DNA of 64,000 nucleotides from Spirosoma fluviale. GTDB taxonomy: Bacteria; Bacteroidota; Bacteroidia; Cytophagales; Spirosomataceae. The translations under genes were made by a program, and so were the position numbers. Below, one piece after another: positions 1-8,035 of this stretch; the first letter of the stretch is position 1, and every line of letters begins with the position of its first letter. The stretch covers positions 186,001 through 250,000 of the forward strand of contig NZ_OCNH01000001.1 in NCBI RefSeq assembly GCF_900230225.1, read 5' to 3'. Under the pieces are notes generated by a model that was not told the origin of the DNA, searched no databases, and worked only from the letters and a program-made list of their open reading frames with translations.

Positions 1-914
1 AGCGCCTGCATCTCCGCCTGAATGCGGGCTACTTCCCGTAAACCCAGCTGGTGAATCGCATCGGCCGACAGGTCGAGGGTTGTGTAGTAGCGAATACGCT
101 GCTGGTAGAAGGCGGGGCCATTGGGCAGCGCATTGGCGGCAAGCGTGCTGCGGGCACCCGGCAAATATGCGGTATCCATAAAGGCACCAAACTGGGTATA
201 GCCTTTAACGACCCCGTCCATGACTGCTTTCTGACCGGCTTGCTGTAAACGCGCCTGGTCTTCGGGGCTGACCGAGGCTGGAAAGTGTAGGAAAGGCCCG
301 TAAAAAACACTTCGGGTCGGGTCCGTAACAATGTGGTTTCGGTACGTTATTTCGTAGCCTTTCAGCGTGATTTTAGGGGCCGTCATGCCCGTGCGCAACC
401 CTTCCCGCAACAGGGTTACGACATCCGAGAGGTAGGCCGGGAAGGTGTAAAGCAGTTTGATATAGCTCTCGTAATCGGCTGCGGTACGGAAGGTGAGGTA
501 ATTGGAAATAAATGGTAAGGAGGTATGCGGACCGGAGTCGGAAGTAAAGGGATTCAGATACCCTTTCAGGTCATACTGCTCAATATCGTCCTGCATCGTG
601 TACCGAAGCAGTTCGGCATTGACGCGCTCGGCTCCGGAGAGGGATACTGATGGAATGGCGTTGAGTTTGGCTAATTGATTCCGGTAAAAAGCAGTTTGTC
701 GGGCTATGGCGGCTTCGGTATAAGATCCCAGGCTTTCGATCTGGGTCTTTTTACCCGCAAAAACGGCCGTCAATGGATGTTCCCGCAGTTCAAACGCCCA
801 GGTGCTGTCAATAACCTGACGAAGTTGCTCCGAAGGCGTTTGTGCCCTGAGCGAGAGGTGTAAGCAAAAGAAAGCCAGGCTAATGCCGACGAACTGGCGT
901 GTAGAGAAGGACAT
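1..914 (-). CDS. DUF885 family secreted protein (3' end cut by window)
   Basis: The reading frame starts at the ATG at 914-912 and stays open to the window edge, so about 304 N-terminal residues are present and the C-terminus is missing. It begins with a signal peptide (hydrophobic stretch ending LSLRAQ), followed by a helical region rich in Tyr and Leu that I recognise as the N-terminal half of DUF885 proteins. Members of that family are often around 580-600 residues and resemble zinc peptidases, but their HExxH-type region would lie in the missing half, so no activity can be shown here. It is probably periplasmic or a lipid-free secreted protein. The gene is monocistronic as far as the window shows. 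The family call rests on overall resemblance. Confidence 0.75.
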   Translation of the reverse strand, partial: MSFSTRQFVGISLAFFCLHLSLRAQTPSEQLRQVIDSTWAFELREHPLTAVFAGKKTQIESLGSYTEAAIARQTAFYRNQLAKLNAIPSVSLSGAERVNAELLRYTMQDDIEQYDLKGYLNPFTSDSGPHTSLPFISNYLTFRTAADYESYIKLLYTFPAYLSDVVTLLREGLRTGMTAPKITLKGYEITYRNHIVTDPTRSVFYGPFLHFPASVSPEDQARLQQAGQKAVMDGVVKGYTQFGAFMDTAYLPGARSTLAANALPNGPAFYQQRIRYYTTLDLSADAIHQLGLREVARIQAEMQA

Positions 915-1250
915 GAATACGGAGGGATGTTATCGGTAAGCCCTAAGATAACGAGTTTGATGCAATCGTGAAAAACAGGGTGGTGAAAACGGCCTTTTCT
1001 CCCGAAAACAGGAAGTTATAATAAAGAACCGGTATTATTTTGCGGCCAGAACAAGGGAGGACTGCAACGTAAAGGCCCCTTTACTTGTATAGGCTATAGA
1101 TCGATCGCCGTTATGAACCGTTACCCGAAAAAATAAGCGTCTTAGTGGAATAGAATTAAATTAAAGGCAGCTTTACGAACCAAACGGGTCTTTTCCGGGT
1201 CACTGTTGGTCCAATCAGTTTAAAACCAAGTACACAATTCTCAACTTTTT
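915..1250. other. intergenic region between divergent genes
   Basis: These 336 bases separate the divergent DUF885 and outer-membrane barrel genes. No ORF longer than a few codons and no RNA gene is visible. It must hold both promoters. The only near match to the Bacteroidota -7 box that I see is a TTATTTTG-like run near 1032-1041, without a well-spaced TTG, so I do not call a promoter. Confidence 0.5.
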
Positions 1251-1919
1251 ATGCGTAAGTTTTTCGTTACCCTGTTTGTCGTGAGTTCTTTCGTCGCAAA
1301 GGCACAAACGGCTGCATCCGATGCCCCTGTCACACCAGCCGAGCCTGCTAAATCGTCTAAAATAGAGAAGCCGTTTAAGGTAAATCTGGGTGTAGGCTAT
1401 GCCTCACCTTTAGACAAGGTGGGTACAAACGATTTCGTAAAGCCGGGCCTCGTCTATAGTCTGGAGCCGCAGTACGAACTGAGCCGAAATTTGGAAGTCG
1501 GGGTACGACTTGAGCAGGCGTTCATCAAGCGTTCGGAGGCACTGGACGGTGATATTTATAAAAACACCAAGGTAAATTCCATGCTTTCGGCGGTTGCCAC
1601 GGCCAATTATGTATTGAGGTTGAAGAGTGGTTTTCGTCCTTATATTGGCGTTGGGATTGGTGGATTTTATACCGGCGAAAGCCTGCAAACGAATCAGGTT
1701 TCGGGAACTAGTTCGGTGGTTTCTTATCCGCTGCCAGCCGCCGTCAATTTAGGTGGCCTTGGCCGAGTAGGGGTGAAGTACGGTATCCTGAACATAGAAG
1801 GTACATACAATCTTGTTAGCGATCTCAGCGTAACGAACGCGGCCAATCGGTTGACCTTGACGGCCAACAATTCATACTTCAGCGTAAAAGCGGGCTTAAC
1901 CATTGGTGGTTCCCGGTAA
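1251..1919 (+). CDS. outer-membrane beta-barrel protein
   Basis: A 222-residue protein with a signal peptide (MRKFFVTLFVVSSFVAKAQ), a short Ala/Pro/Ser-rich linker (about residues 20-42) and then alternating amphipathic strands rich in Gly, Tyr and Asn. Examples are GVGYASPLD, YRPYIGVGIGGFYTGE-like segments and a final strand NNSYFSVKAGLTIGGSR. This is the architecture of the small OMP_b-brl/OmpW-like barrels found throughout Bacteroidota. The likely location is the outer membrane; substrate or ligand is unknown. The stop codon lies inside the perfect palindrome at 1919-1962, which separates it from the convergent gene downstream. Confidence 0.8.
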   Translation: MRKFFVTLFVVSSFVAKAQTAASDAPVTPAEPAKSSKIEKPFKVNLGVGYASPLDKVGTNDFVKPGLVYSLEPQYELSRNLEVGVRLEQAFIKRSEALDGDIYKNTKVNSMLSAVATANYVLRLKSGFRPYIGVGIGGFYTGESLQTNQVSGTSSVVSYPLPAAVNLGGLGRVGVKYGILNIEGTYNLVSDLSVTNAANRLTLTANNSYFSVKAGLTIGGSR

Positions 1920-1962
1920 ATTGCATTGGAACCGTCGACGCGTCGACGGTTCCAATGCAATT
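1919..1962. terminator. bidirectional terminator between convergent genes
   Basis: A perfect 44-bp palindrome centred at 1940/1941. It starts at the last base of the barrel gene's TAA and ends inside the stop codon of the opposite gene at 1961. Position and symmetry fit a shared hairpin terminator. Confidence 0.8.
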
Positions 1963-3145
1963 ATTGTTTGTATAGCTGCAAAAACATCTCGGCTGCGTGC
2001 CAGGTGTGCGGAAACGCCAGTTTCTGCTTAACCAGGTCTTTATCCAGCACCGTCATGCCCGGATAATGGGCGTCGCTGGCTTTCTGCTCCCAACTTAATG
2101 GATAGTCCAGATTCCCGAGCATACCCCGCTTTTCCTGGTAAAAATGATCTTCTGCCCAGACCAGATAGGGGTAGTTGAGGCTCGAACCATCGTCAAATTT
2201 TTTCCCGTCAACATGCTCATTCGTGTACGCCCACCAGAAGAGAGACGAGTAACTGTCATACTGTTTGGGGATAACATAGGCATCGGGCAGGTTCAATGAC
2301 TTAAGCCCGTATTTAAGCCATTTGGTCTGAAATACAGGGTGTTCATTATAGTCGGTTTGGCCGGCGATGTGGCCCTCTTTCCTGAATCGGGCCACAGAAT
2401 CCAGCACTACCTGCACCACCGGGTGGGTTTTGTCGGACACTAGTGATACCAGAAAGAGTACTTCTCCCAGGTTATCCGCTTCGGTAATTCCGTGGTTGTT
2501 ACGGTCGAATGGGTCACGGATGGCCATAATCCAGTCCTTAATCAAGTACAGGTTGTTGGTCTCGTGCAACACCATGCCCATTAGGGCTGCATCGCGGTAC
2601 CACGGCTTCTGATAAACCAGATAATTAGGGACCGGGCGACCGTGAATAATGTTGATCAACAGTTCCTGATGCAGTACGCGCAACACCGGACCAAAGCGTT
2701 TGTCGGCAAAGCGCGGTAGGTTTAGCCGACTGCGGGTGCCCGGAATCAGCCGGGGTCGTTTGGTGGGCTGCAGCAGCCACACGCCCGTTTCATTTTCCCG
2801 GATCTGCACAATTTGCCCATCTGTCAGGACCAGATGAACCAGATAGGCCGATGGTACGATGAGTTCCTCTTTCACCGGCCACTGTTCTTCAATGTTGCCG
2901 GTTAAGGCATTTAGCAGCCGACCGTTTCGATAAATGAGTTTCAGCCGGTCGCCCATTCCGAATAGAAAGAATTTCAGATCGGGTAACTCCCGCTGGTGAC
3001 TATGTTCCTTTCGCAGGGCGTTCAGGTTGTCGTGGTATGTCTGTAACTCTCCCGCCGGGTTCAGGTGCAGCGCAGGTAGTACGGGCTTTTGGGCTGACGC
3101 GGAAACCGACAAAAACAAGAAGAAGAAGAGCCTGTAAAAAAACAT
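1961..3145 (-). CDS. secreted protein of unknown function, possible alpha/alpha-toroid fold
   Basis: 394 residues if started at the ATG at 3145, where a clean signal peptide begins (MFFYRLFFFLFLSVSASAQ). The frame is open further upstream to 3232, but those residues would bury the signal peptide. The mature part has no motif I can name with certainty. The centre contains YQKPWYRDAALMGMVLHET and AIRDPFDRNNHGITEADN, which resemble the helix-loop pattern of six-hairpin glycosidase-like proteins, with Trp, Arg-Asp and acidic residues where such enzymes bind sugars. Substrate and activity are unknown. It is periplasmic by prediction. It stands alone between the palindromic terminator and the phytochrome operon promoter. 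Confidence 0.65.
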   Translation of the reverse strand: MFFYRLFFFLFLSVSASAQKPVLPALHLNPAGELQTYHDNLNALRKEHSHQRELPDLKFFLFGMGDRLKLIYRNGRLLNALTGNIEEQWPVKEELIVPSAYLVHLVLTDGQIVQIRENETGVWLLQPTKRPRLIPGTRSRLNLPRFADKRFGPVLRVLHQELLINIIHGRPVPNYLVYQKPWYRDAALMGMVLHETNNLYLIKDWIMAIRDPFDRNNHGITEADNLGEVLFLVSLVSDKTHPVVQVVLDSVARFRKEGHIAGQTDYNEHPVFQTKWLKYGLKSLNLPDAYVIPKQYDSYSSLFWWAYTNEHVDGKKFDDGSSLNYPYLVWAEDHFYQEKRGMLGNLDYPLSWEQKASDAHYPGMTVLDKDLVKQKLAFPHTWHAAEMFLQLYKQ

Positions 3146-3232
3146 AGCTTTAAGAATTGAGTTAATAAATGTAGTCACTGCCAGGTATTTACTGGTCGCT
3201 CGCTGCTTAATTCGTGTAGATGGTCTGGTCAA

Positions 3233-3262
3233 TTGATAGGTTTACTAGAACGATTGACTTTG
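3233..3262 (+). promoter_or_regulatory. candidate promoter of the bacteriophytochrome operon
   Basis: TTG at 3233-3235, a 19-nt spacer and TGACTTTG at 3255-3262. This is one mismatch from the Bacteroidota -7 consensus TAnnTTTG. It would start transcription near 3269 and leave a leader of about 90 nt before the phytochrome ATG. Confidence 0.45.
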
Positions 3263-3359
3263 TATGCTTATATTGCAGTAAGTTAGTAATAATGGAGTAG
3301 TGTCTCGTTTTCGTTTGCAGTCTTGGCGATTACGTTGCTTTAGCATAGACTGTTAGTCG

Positions 3360-5600
3360 ATGATTCCAGAAAGTTTTGATCTGACAAATTGCGACCGGGA
3401 GCCCATTCATATTCTTGGTCATATTCAGTCACACGGTTACCTGATTGCCATTCGGCCCGATACCTACACTATTGTTCATGCCAGCGACAACATTGTTGAT
3501 TTAGTTGGTATTCCCGCGTCCACACTGCTGGGGCAGCCCATTGATACGTTGCTGACCGCTACCGATCTGCCCGCCAGTACGCTGGTCGAGCTTCTGAACG
3601 TTAGCCGCCGGAATGAGACGTGGGAAATCCTGAATCCGCACCGGATTACGGTGAATGGTACGAGCTGGAATCTGATCATGCATCAGTACCAGAACCTCGT
3701 TCTGCTTGAGTGGGAACCGGTGGGCGATGATCGAAACACACTGATCAATCAGCAGCTCATTTCGCAGGCGTTAACCGAGGTACAAACGAGCCGGACGCTG
3801 GCCGACCTGCTGCAAAATACCGCCCGCCGGGTAAAAACCATCATTGGTTTCGACCGGGTAATGGTCTATCGATTTAACGAAGACTGGCATGGGCAGGTCG
3901 TGGCCGAAGAGAAAGATGAGCATCTGGAGTCGTTTCTGGGTTTGCACTACCCGGCTTCTGACATTCCGCGCCAGGCCCGCGAATTATACAAAGTCAATCT
4001 GGTTCGACTCATTGCCGACGTAAACAGTGTGCCGTCGCCCATTTTGTCCGTACCCAACTGGTCAACAGATAAACCACTCGACCTAACGCATTCCGTACTG
4101 CGGGCTGTGTCGCCGGTACACATACAATACCTGAAAAACATGGGTGTACAGGCATCCATGAGTATTTCACTGTTGTATCGGGACAAACTGTGGGGACTTA
4201 TTTCCTGCCATAACAGTACGCCCCATTTTACTGATTTTACGGCGCGTCAGGCCGCTAAATTTGTCAGCCAGTTGTTGTCCTCTGCGTTGGAGTTTCGGAA
4301 GGATAAGGAGGATCAGACAAATCTGTTGCAATACCGGCAGGTAGGCCAGCAACTGCATGAGCAACTGCTGCTAAGCGATGATGTGGCCCGCGCCCTCACA
4401 AAACAGTCTGTCACTGCGCTGGATGTTACCGGGGCCACCGGTGCTGCACTTGTCTTTAATAACAGAGTCTATACGCTGGGAGAAACGCCTGATGAACAGG
4501 CAATTCGGGCATTGGTCGACTGGGTGGGGACAACAACAACCGAGTCGTTTCTGGAAACGAATCAACTACCTAATCTGTATGCACCCGCCGAAGAGTTCAG
4601 AGCCGTTGGGGCGGGACTTTTGACCATTGTTCTATCGAGGGAGTTGAACGAATATCTTTTCTGGTTCAAACCCGAGCTGGTTCAGCAGGTTACCTGGGCA
4701 GGTAATCCGGATAAGCCCGTAACTGTTGAAGACGACGGGATACGCCGACTCAGTCCGCGCACGAGTTTTGCGGCCTGGACCGAAATTGTCCGGAACACAT
4801 CGGAGCGCTGGACCGAAGCGGAGATTTCGGTGGTGGTGAAATTACGGGAGGATATTTTGCAGATCGTGACCCGGCAGGCTAACGAAGTACGTTTGCTCAA
4901 CCAGCGTCTGCAACTGGCCTACGAGGAACTGGACGCGTTCAGCTACACGGTATCGCATGATTTGCGGACGCCCCTGTCCTCTATTCGGTGTTATGCCGAG
5001 ATTCTGGTTGAAGAGTATGGGCAGGATTTTACGCCCGATGCGCAGGCTTTGTTTCAGAAAGTGATTGACTCAACAGAACGCATGCGCCGACTGATACGCC
5101 ATATTCTGTATTATTCACGGATGGGCCGTACCGAACTGGACACGCGATCCATTGACATGAAACATTTGCTGGAAGGGATTCGGGAGGAAATTCTGGTTAC
5201 GGAAAAAGACCGGTCGCTGCGCATCGAAATTGGAGATACGCCCCCTATTGTGGCCGATTCCACCATGGCGCTTCAGCTCTTTACAAATTTGCTGAGTAAT
5301 GCGGCTAAATACACGCAACTGACTTATGAGGGCATTATTAAGGTAAGCGGACGCCAGACCGACCAGGAGGTTATTTACTCGGTAGAAGATAACGGCATTG
5401 GCTTCGATATGAAGCAGGCCGGGAAGATGTTCGACCTATTCAAGCGTCTGGAAAACGCCCGTAACTTTGAAGGCTCCGGCGTAGGGCTCGCCATCGTGAA
5501 GCGAATCATTAACCGGCATAACGGCAAAATCTGGTTTCACAGCGAACCGAACCAGGGTACTGTATTCCACGTTTCCTTTCCGGTAACACCTGCTGATTAG
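3360..5600 (+). CDS. bphP: bacteriophytochrome sensor histidine kinase
   Basis: 746 residues with the full phytochrome photosensory core. The N-terminal PAS (about 10-115) carries Cys11 in the context TNCDREPIHILG, the position where biliverdin attaches in bacteriophytochromes. The GAF domain (about 140-300) has the PASDIP signature at 198-203 and LWGLISCHN later on. The PHY domain (about 310-500) contains the PRTSFAAW tongue motif. The kinase part has a HisKA domain with the phosphorylated His533 (SHDLRTPL), an N box (NAAKYT), and G1/G2 boxes (EDNGIGF, GSGVGLAIVKR). It is a soluble red/far-red light sensor kinase. It heads an operon with a response regulator (8 nt downstream) and a heme oxygenase, which supplies its chromophore. 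Confidence 0.96.
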   Translation: MIPESFDLTNCDREPIHILGHIQSHGYLIAIRPDTYTIVHASDNIVDLVGIPASTLLGQPIDTLLTATDLPASTLVELLNVSRRNETWEILNPHRITVNGTSWNLIMHQYQNLVLLEWEPVGDDRNTLINQQLISQALTEVQTSRTLADLLQNTARRVKTIIGFDRVMVYRFNEDWHGQVVAEEKDEHLESFLGLHYPASDIPRQARELYKVNLVRLIADVNSVPSPILSVPNWSTDKPLDLTHSVLRAVSPVHIQYLKNMGVQASMSISLLYRDKLWGLISCHNSTPHFTDFTARQAAKFVSQLLSSALEFRKDKEDQTNLLQYRQVGQQLHEQLLLSDDVARALTKQSVTALDVTGATGAALVFNNRVYTLGETPDEQAIRALVDWVGTTTTESFLETNQLPNLYAPAEEFRAVGAGLLTIVLSRELNEYLFWFKPELVQQVTWAGNPDKPVTVEDDGIRRLSPRTSFAAWTEIVRNTSERWTEAEISVVVKLREDILQIVTRQANEVRLLNQRLQLAYEELDAFSYTVSHDLRTPLSSIRCYAEILVEEYGQDFTPDAQALFQKVIDSTERMRRLIRHILYYSRMGRTELDTRSIDMKHLLEGIREEILVTEKDRSLRIEIGDTPPIVADSTMALQLFTNLLSNAAKYTQLTYEGIIKVSGRQTDQEVIYSVEDNGIGFDMKQAGKMFDLFKRLENARNFEGSGVGLAIVKRIINRHNGKIWFHSEPNQGTVFHVSFPVTPAD

Positions 5601-5608
5601 ACCAGACC

Positions 5609-6040
5609 ATGGTAGACATACTGTATGTTGAAGATAATCTGAACGACGCAGATATATTCTGTCGGCTAATGGGAAAGCTGAATCGGACTGTTACGTATAC
5701 CGTGCTGCATTCCGGCTCAGAAGCACTGGACTACCTGACCGGCAAAGGCCAGCATGAACAACAAAGACTGGGCTTGCCAAAACTAGTGCTACTGGATATT
5801 AATTTAATTGGTGTGAGTGGAATCGATGTAATTGAACAAACCCGTTCGTTTGAGCGAACCCGGTTCCTGCCCATCGTTGTTTTCAGCACATCGGATAATC
5901 CTAAAGATATACAGTCCGCTTATCAGGCCGGTATTAATGCGTATGTTGTAAAGCCGGGTAGCTATCAGGCTACGGGCACGTTGCTCAGAAAACTTTGCGA
6001 CTTCTGGCTGGAAAATAATACCCGAATAGACTATAGATGA
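5609..6040 (+). CDS. single-domain response regulator of the phytochrome operon
   Basis: 143 residues forming just one receiver domain. The acidic pocket is at Glu8-Asp9, the phospho-acceptor Asp63 sits in LLDIN, the Thr/Ser switch in FSTSD and the conserved Lys115 in VVKPG. There is no output domain, so it resembles the Rcp1-type regulators paired with cyanobacterial and bacterial phytochromes. It most likely takes phosphate from His533 of the upstream phytochrome and passes it on or acts by protein binding. Its stop overlaps the start of the heme oxygenase (ATGA), indicating translational coupling. Confidence 0.92.
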   Translation: MVDILYVEDNLNDADIFCRLMGKLNRTVTYTVLHSGSEALDYLTGKGQHEQQRLGLPKLVLLDINLIGVSGIDVIEQTRSFERTRFLPIVVFSTSDNPKDIQSAYQAGINAYVVKPGSYQATGTLLRKLCDFWLENNTRIDYR

Positions 6041-6609
6041 GTAATTTACTGGAACGATTGCGGTACGAAACCCGGCCCGCTCATGAGCAAACGGAGCAAC
6101 TTTTTTATACAGAAGCTTTGCAGAATGGTACCCTTTCAGTAGTAGAATACACCCACCTGCTGCGGACCCACTTCGTCTTTCATCAAGCTCTGGAATCCGC
6201 GATTGATCGGCACCCCAACTTTTTTTTGGATTACCAGTCCGAGCGTCGTAAAAAAACAGCCTGGCTGATGGCTGATTTAAACTATCTGGGCGAACCCCTG
6301 CCAGCGCCCATGACGAACTTGTTTGCCGATTGGTCGACGGTGGCGTTGCTGGGGGCTGCTTATGTAGGCGAAGGTTCCATGTTGGGCGGCACCGTGATTG
6401 GCCGGTTGTTACAGAAGAATGCCACCCTTCAGCCAGTTATGGAGCACGCCCGGTTCTATGGCGGTTACGGCCCCGAAACGGGTAAATACTGGCGGACGTT
6501 CGGCGATTTCCTGACCGAAAACGGAACGCCCTATGCCGATGAAGTCGTCGACGCGGCCAGCCGGACATTTATACTTTATCAAACCGTTTTCAGGAAGGTA
6601 AGTCAATAA
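6037..6609 (+). CDS. bphO: biliverdin-producing heme oxygenase
   Basis: 190 residues of the heme oxygenase family. The proximal heme ligand is expected to be His16 (ETRPAHEQTE), and the distal helix carries the Gly-rich segment GEGSMLGG. A further family feature is the segment RFYGGYGPETGKYW. The enzyme opens heme to biliverdin IX-alpha, releasing CO and iron. In this setting its job is to make the chromophore for the phytochrome two genes upstream. It overlaps the response regulator gene by 4 nt, so the three genes form one operon. Electron donor is not encoded here. Confidence 0.93.
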   Translation: MSNLLERLRYETRPAHEQTEQLFYTEALQNGTLSVVEYTHLLRTHFVFHQALESAIDRHPNFFLDYQSERRKKTAWLMADLNYLGEPLPAPMTNLFADWSTVALLGAAYVGEGSMLGGTVIGRLLQKNATLQPVMEHARFYGGYGPETGKYWRTFGDFLTENGTPYADEVVDAASRTFILYQTVFRKVSQ

Positions 6610-6853
6610 GTGGATGCTGTAAAAGCCACTTACTGACTTCCGAAGAGACGCTGCTTTTTTAATAATGTCTACTCCTCAGGGGTAAACGTTGCTCAAAACT
6701 TGCTGAGTAAATTCAGGGTAATGTAAAATATACTAATTTCGTCTTTTTGGGGACATGTGGAAAGAAGACAGTTTCGGTTTTCTGTTTCACCGTATTGATC
6801 GGCTTCCATGTGAGCCTGCGCCCTAACGTGAATTAGTTATCCATTACCTGCTT

Positions 6854-7630
6854 ATGTCAGAGAAACTTACCTGCTACCTGATTGACGACGAAGGAGCTGC
6901 GCACCACATTATGACCAAATACATTGAGCGGGTGCCGTATTTGTGTTTGCTGGGCAAAAGCACGGATCCATTCGATGGGCTCGATAAAGTACAGGAACTT
7001 CGGCCTGACATACTGTTTCTCGACGTTGAAATGCCCTATATGACGGGTGTTGAGTTTCTGCGGTCGCTGCCACAACCGCACCCGACCGTGATCATGGTCA
7101 CGGCCTCGCCCCAGTTTGCCGCCGATACCTATAGCTTTGAGTCGGTAGCGCATTACCTGCTCAAACCGGCCGGGTTCGATAAGTTTATGGAGGCCATCAA
7201 CCGCGTTACCAAACGACTGGAATTTGCCGTAGATCCCACGGCTCCTATACCCACGCGCCCACCCGCCAAAAGACAGCTTCAGGAAAACGTGGACCCCCGC
7301 GAGAACGTACCATACTTTCTGATCAAGACCGACAAAAAACTGGTCCGCGTGGCCCCGGCCGACATTGTCTTTGCCGAGGGTATGAAAGATTATATCCGGT
7401 TGCAACTGACGGATCAGTTGCTCATTACCCACATGACCATGACCCGACTGGAAGAGATGCTGCCGCCCTCGCAGTTTCTGCGGGTACATCGGTCGTTCAT
7501 CGTACGGATGCAGGCCATCAAAGAAATCGACGGCAACGTGATTACAACCATCGATGGGCAGAAACGTGTACAGATTGGCGTGACTTACCGCGATGCCGTA
7601 CTGGAAAAATTGAAGATCAATATGCTGTAG
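6854..7630 (+). CDS. LytTR-family response regulator
   Basis: 258 residues. The receiver domain (about 5-122) has acidic residues Asp11-Asp12, phospho-acceptor Asp57 (FLDVEMP) and Lys104 (LLKPAGF). A Pro-rich linker (about 130-145) leads to a LytTR DNA-binding domain (about 155-255) with the typical FAEGMKDYIRL and FLRVHRSFIV segments. LytTR proteins bind pairs of short direct repeats about two helical turns apart. Such pairs occur at 7992-8025 and 9187-9218. The likely partner kinase is the LytS-type protein at 8036-9163, separated by the divergent XRE gene. I infer that it controls the peptide locus downstream. Confidence 0.93.
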   Translation: MSEKLTCYLIDDEGAAHHIMTKYIERVPYLCLLGKSTDPFDGLDKVQELRPDILFLDVEMPYMTGVEFLRSLPQPHPTVIMVTASPQFAADTYSFESVAHYLLKPAGFDKFMEAINRVTKRLEFAVDPTAPIPTRPPAKRQLQENVDPRENVPYFLIKTDKKLVRVAPADIVFAEGMKDYIRLQLTDQLLITHMTMTRLEEMLPPSQFLRVHRSFIVRMQAIKEIDGNVITTIDGQKRVQIGVTYRDAVLEKLKINML

Positions 7631-7673
7631 TTGCTTTAGGCCGCTCGTGCCTGAAGCCATAAAATGGAACATG

Positions 7674-7916
7674 TCACGATACCTGCTGCCGAACGGCGGT
7701 GATTACCAGGTCCTGAAGGTTCAGGTTGATGAGGTCCATCAGATGGATGCCATACAGCGCCGACACCTGTTGTAATACAGTTAATGTAAGTTCTGTGCGG
7801 CCGGTTTCTTTCTTGCTGTAAGCCGCCTGGCTCACACCCAGGTGAAAGGCGACGTATTCCTGTGGATACCCATGAATTTCGCGCAGTTTGCGGAGTTTGA
7901 GTGCAATTGGATTCAT
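7674..7916 (-). CDS. small XRE-family HTH regulator
   Basis: 80 residues, almost entirely one helix-turn-helix domain of the Cro/CI (XRE) type (about residues 6-60). The segments are LRKLREIHGYPQEYVAFHLG, VSQAAYSKKETGR and LQQVSALYGI. A short hydrophobic tail follows. It is a cytoplasmic DNA-binding regulator. It is transcribed away from the LytS-type kinase gene. Its start lies about 75 nt from the direct-repeat pair at 7992-8025, which reads toward it and sits just upstream of a possible -33/-7 promoter. It may be an output of the LytTR system or a second regulator of the neighbouring peptide genes. Confidence 0.88.
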   Translation of the reverse strand: MNPIALKLRKLREIHGYPQEYVAFHLGVSQAAYSKKETGRTELTLTVLQQVSALYGIHLMDLINLNLQDLVITAVRQQVS

Positions 7917-7956
7917 GTCGGAGCTGAGCTATCAGATTTTGGTCGTTTGCCTGACA

Positions 7957-7985
7957 CAAAACAAGTTATCCGCGCTGGCTGCCAA
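7957..7985 (-). promoter_or_regulatory. candidate promoter of the XRE regulator
   Basis: On the minus strand: TTG at 7985-7983, an 18-nt spacer and TTGTTTTG at 7964-7957 (one mismatch from TAnnTTTG). The proximal LytTR-like repeat ends only 6 nt upstream of the TTG, a position typical for an activator site. Confidence 0.4.
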
Positions 7986-7991
7986 AACTAA

Positions 7992-8025
7992 TTTCGACCA
8001 ATGCGCGGTCTTTTTCGACTAATGC
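7992..8025 (-). promoter_or_regulatory. paired direct repeat, putative LytTR binding site 1
   Basis: Two copies of TTTCGACyAATGC (7992-8004 and 8013-8025) start exactly 21 bp apart. On the minus strand they read GCATTrGTCGAAA toward the XRE gene. The same element occurs at 9187-9218 in the same orientation relative to its downstream gene. A 21-bp period is what LytTR regulators such as AgrA recognise (9-bp repeats with 12-bp spacing). Confidence 0.6.
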
Positions 8026-8035
8026 AATAGAACCC

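Noticed and set aside
29-331. 100-codon minus-strand frame at the left edge
   Set aside because: It is out of frame with the DUF885 gene that covers the region and shows no protein-like pattern.
6857-7672. 271-codon open frame on the minus strand
   Set aside because: It lies fully opposite the clear LytTR regulator gene, is His/Gly-rich without domain pattern, and reflects codon bias of the real gene.
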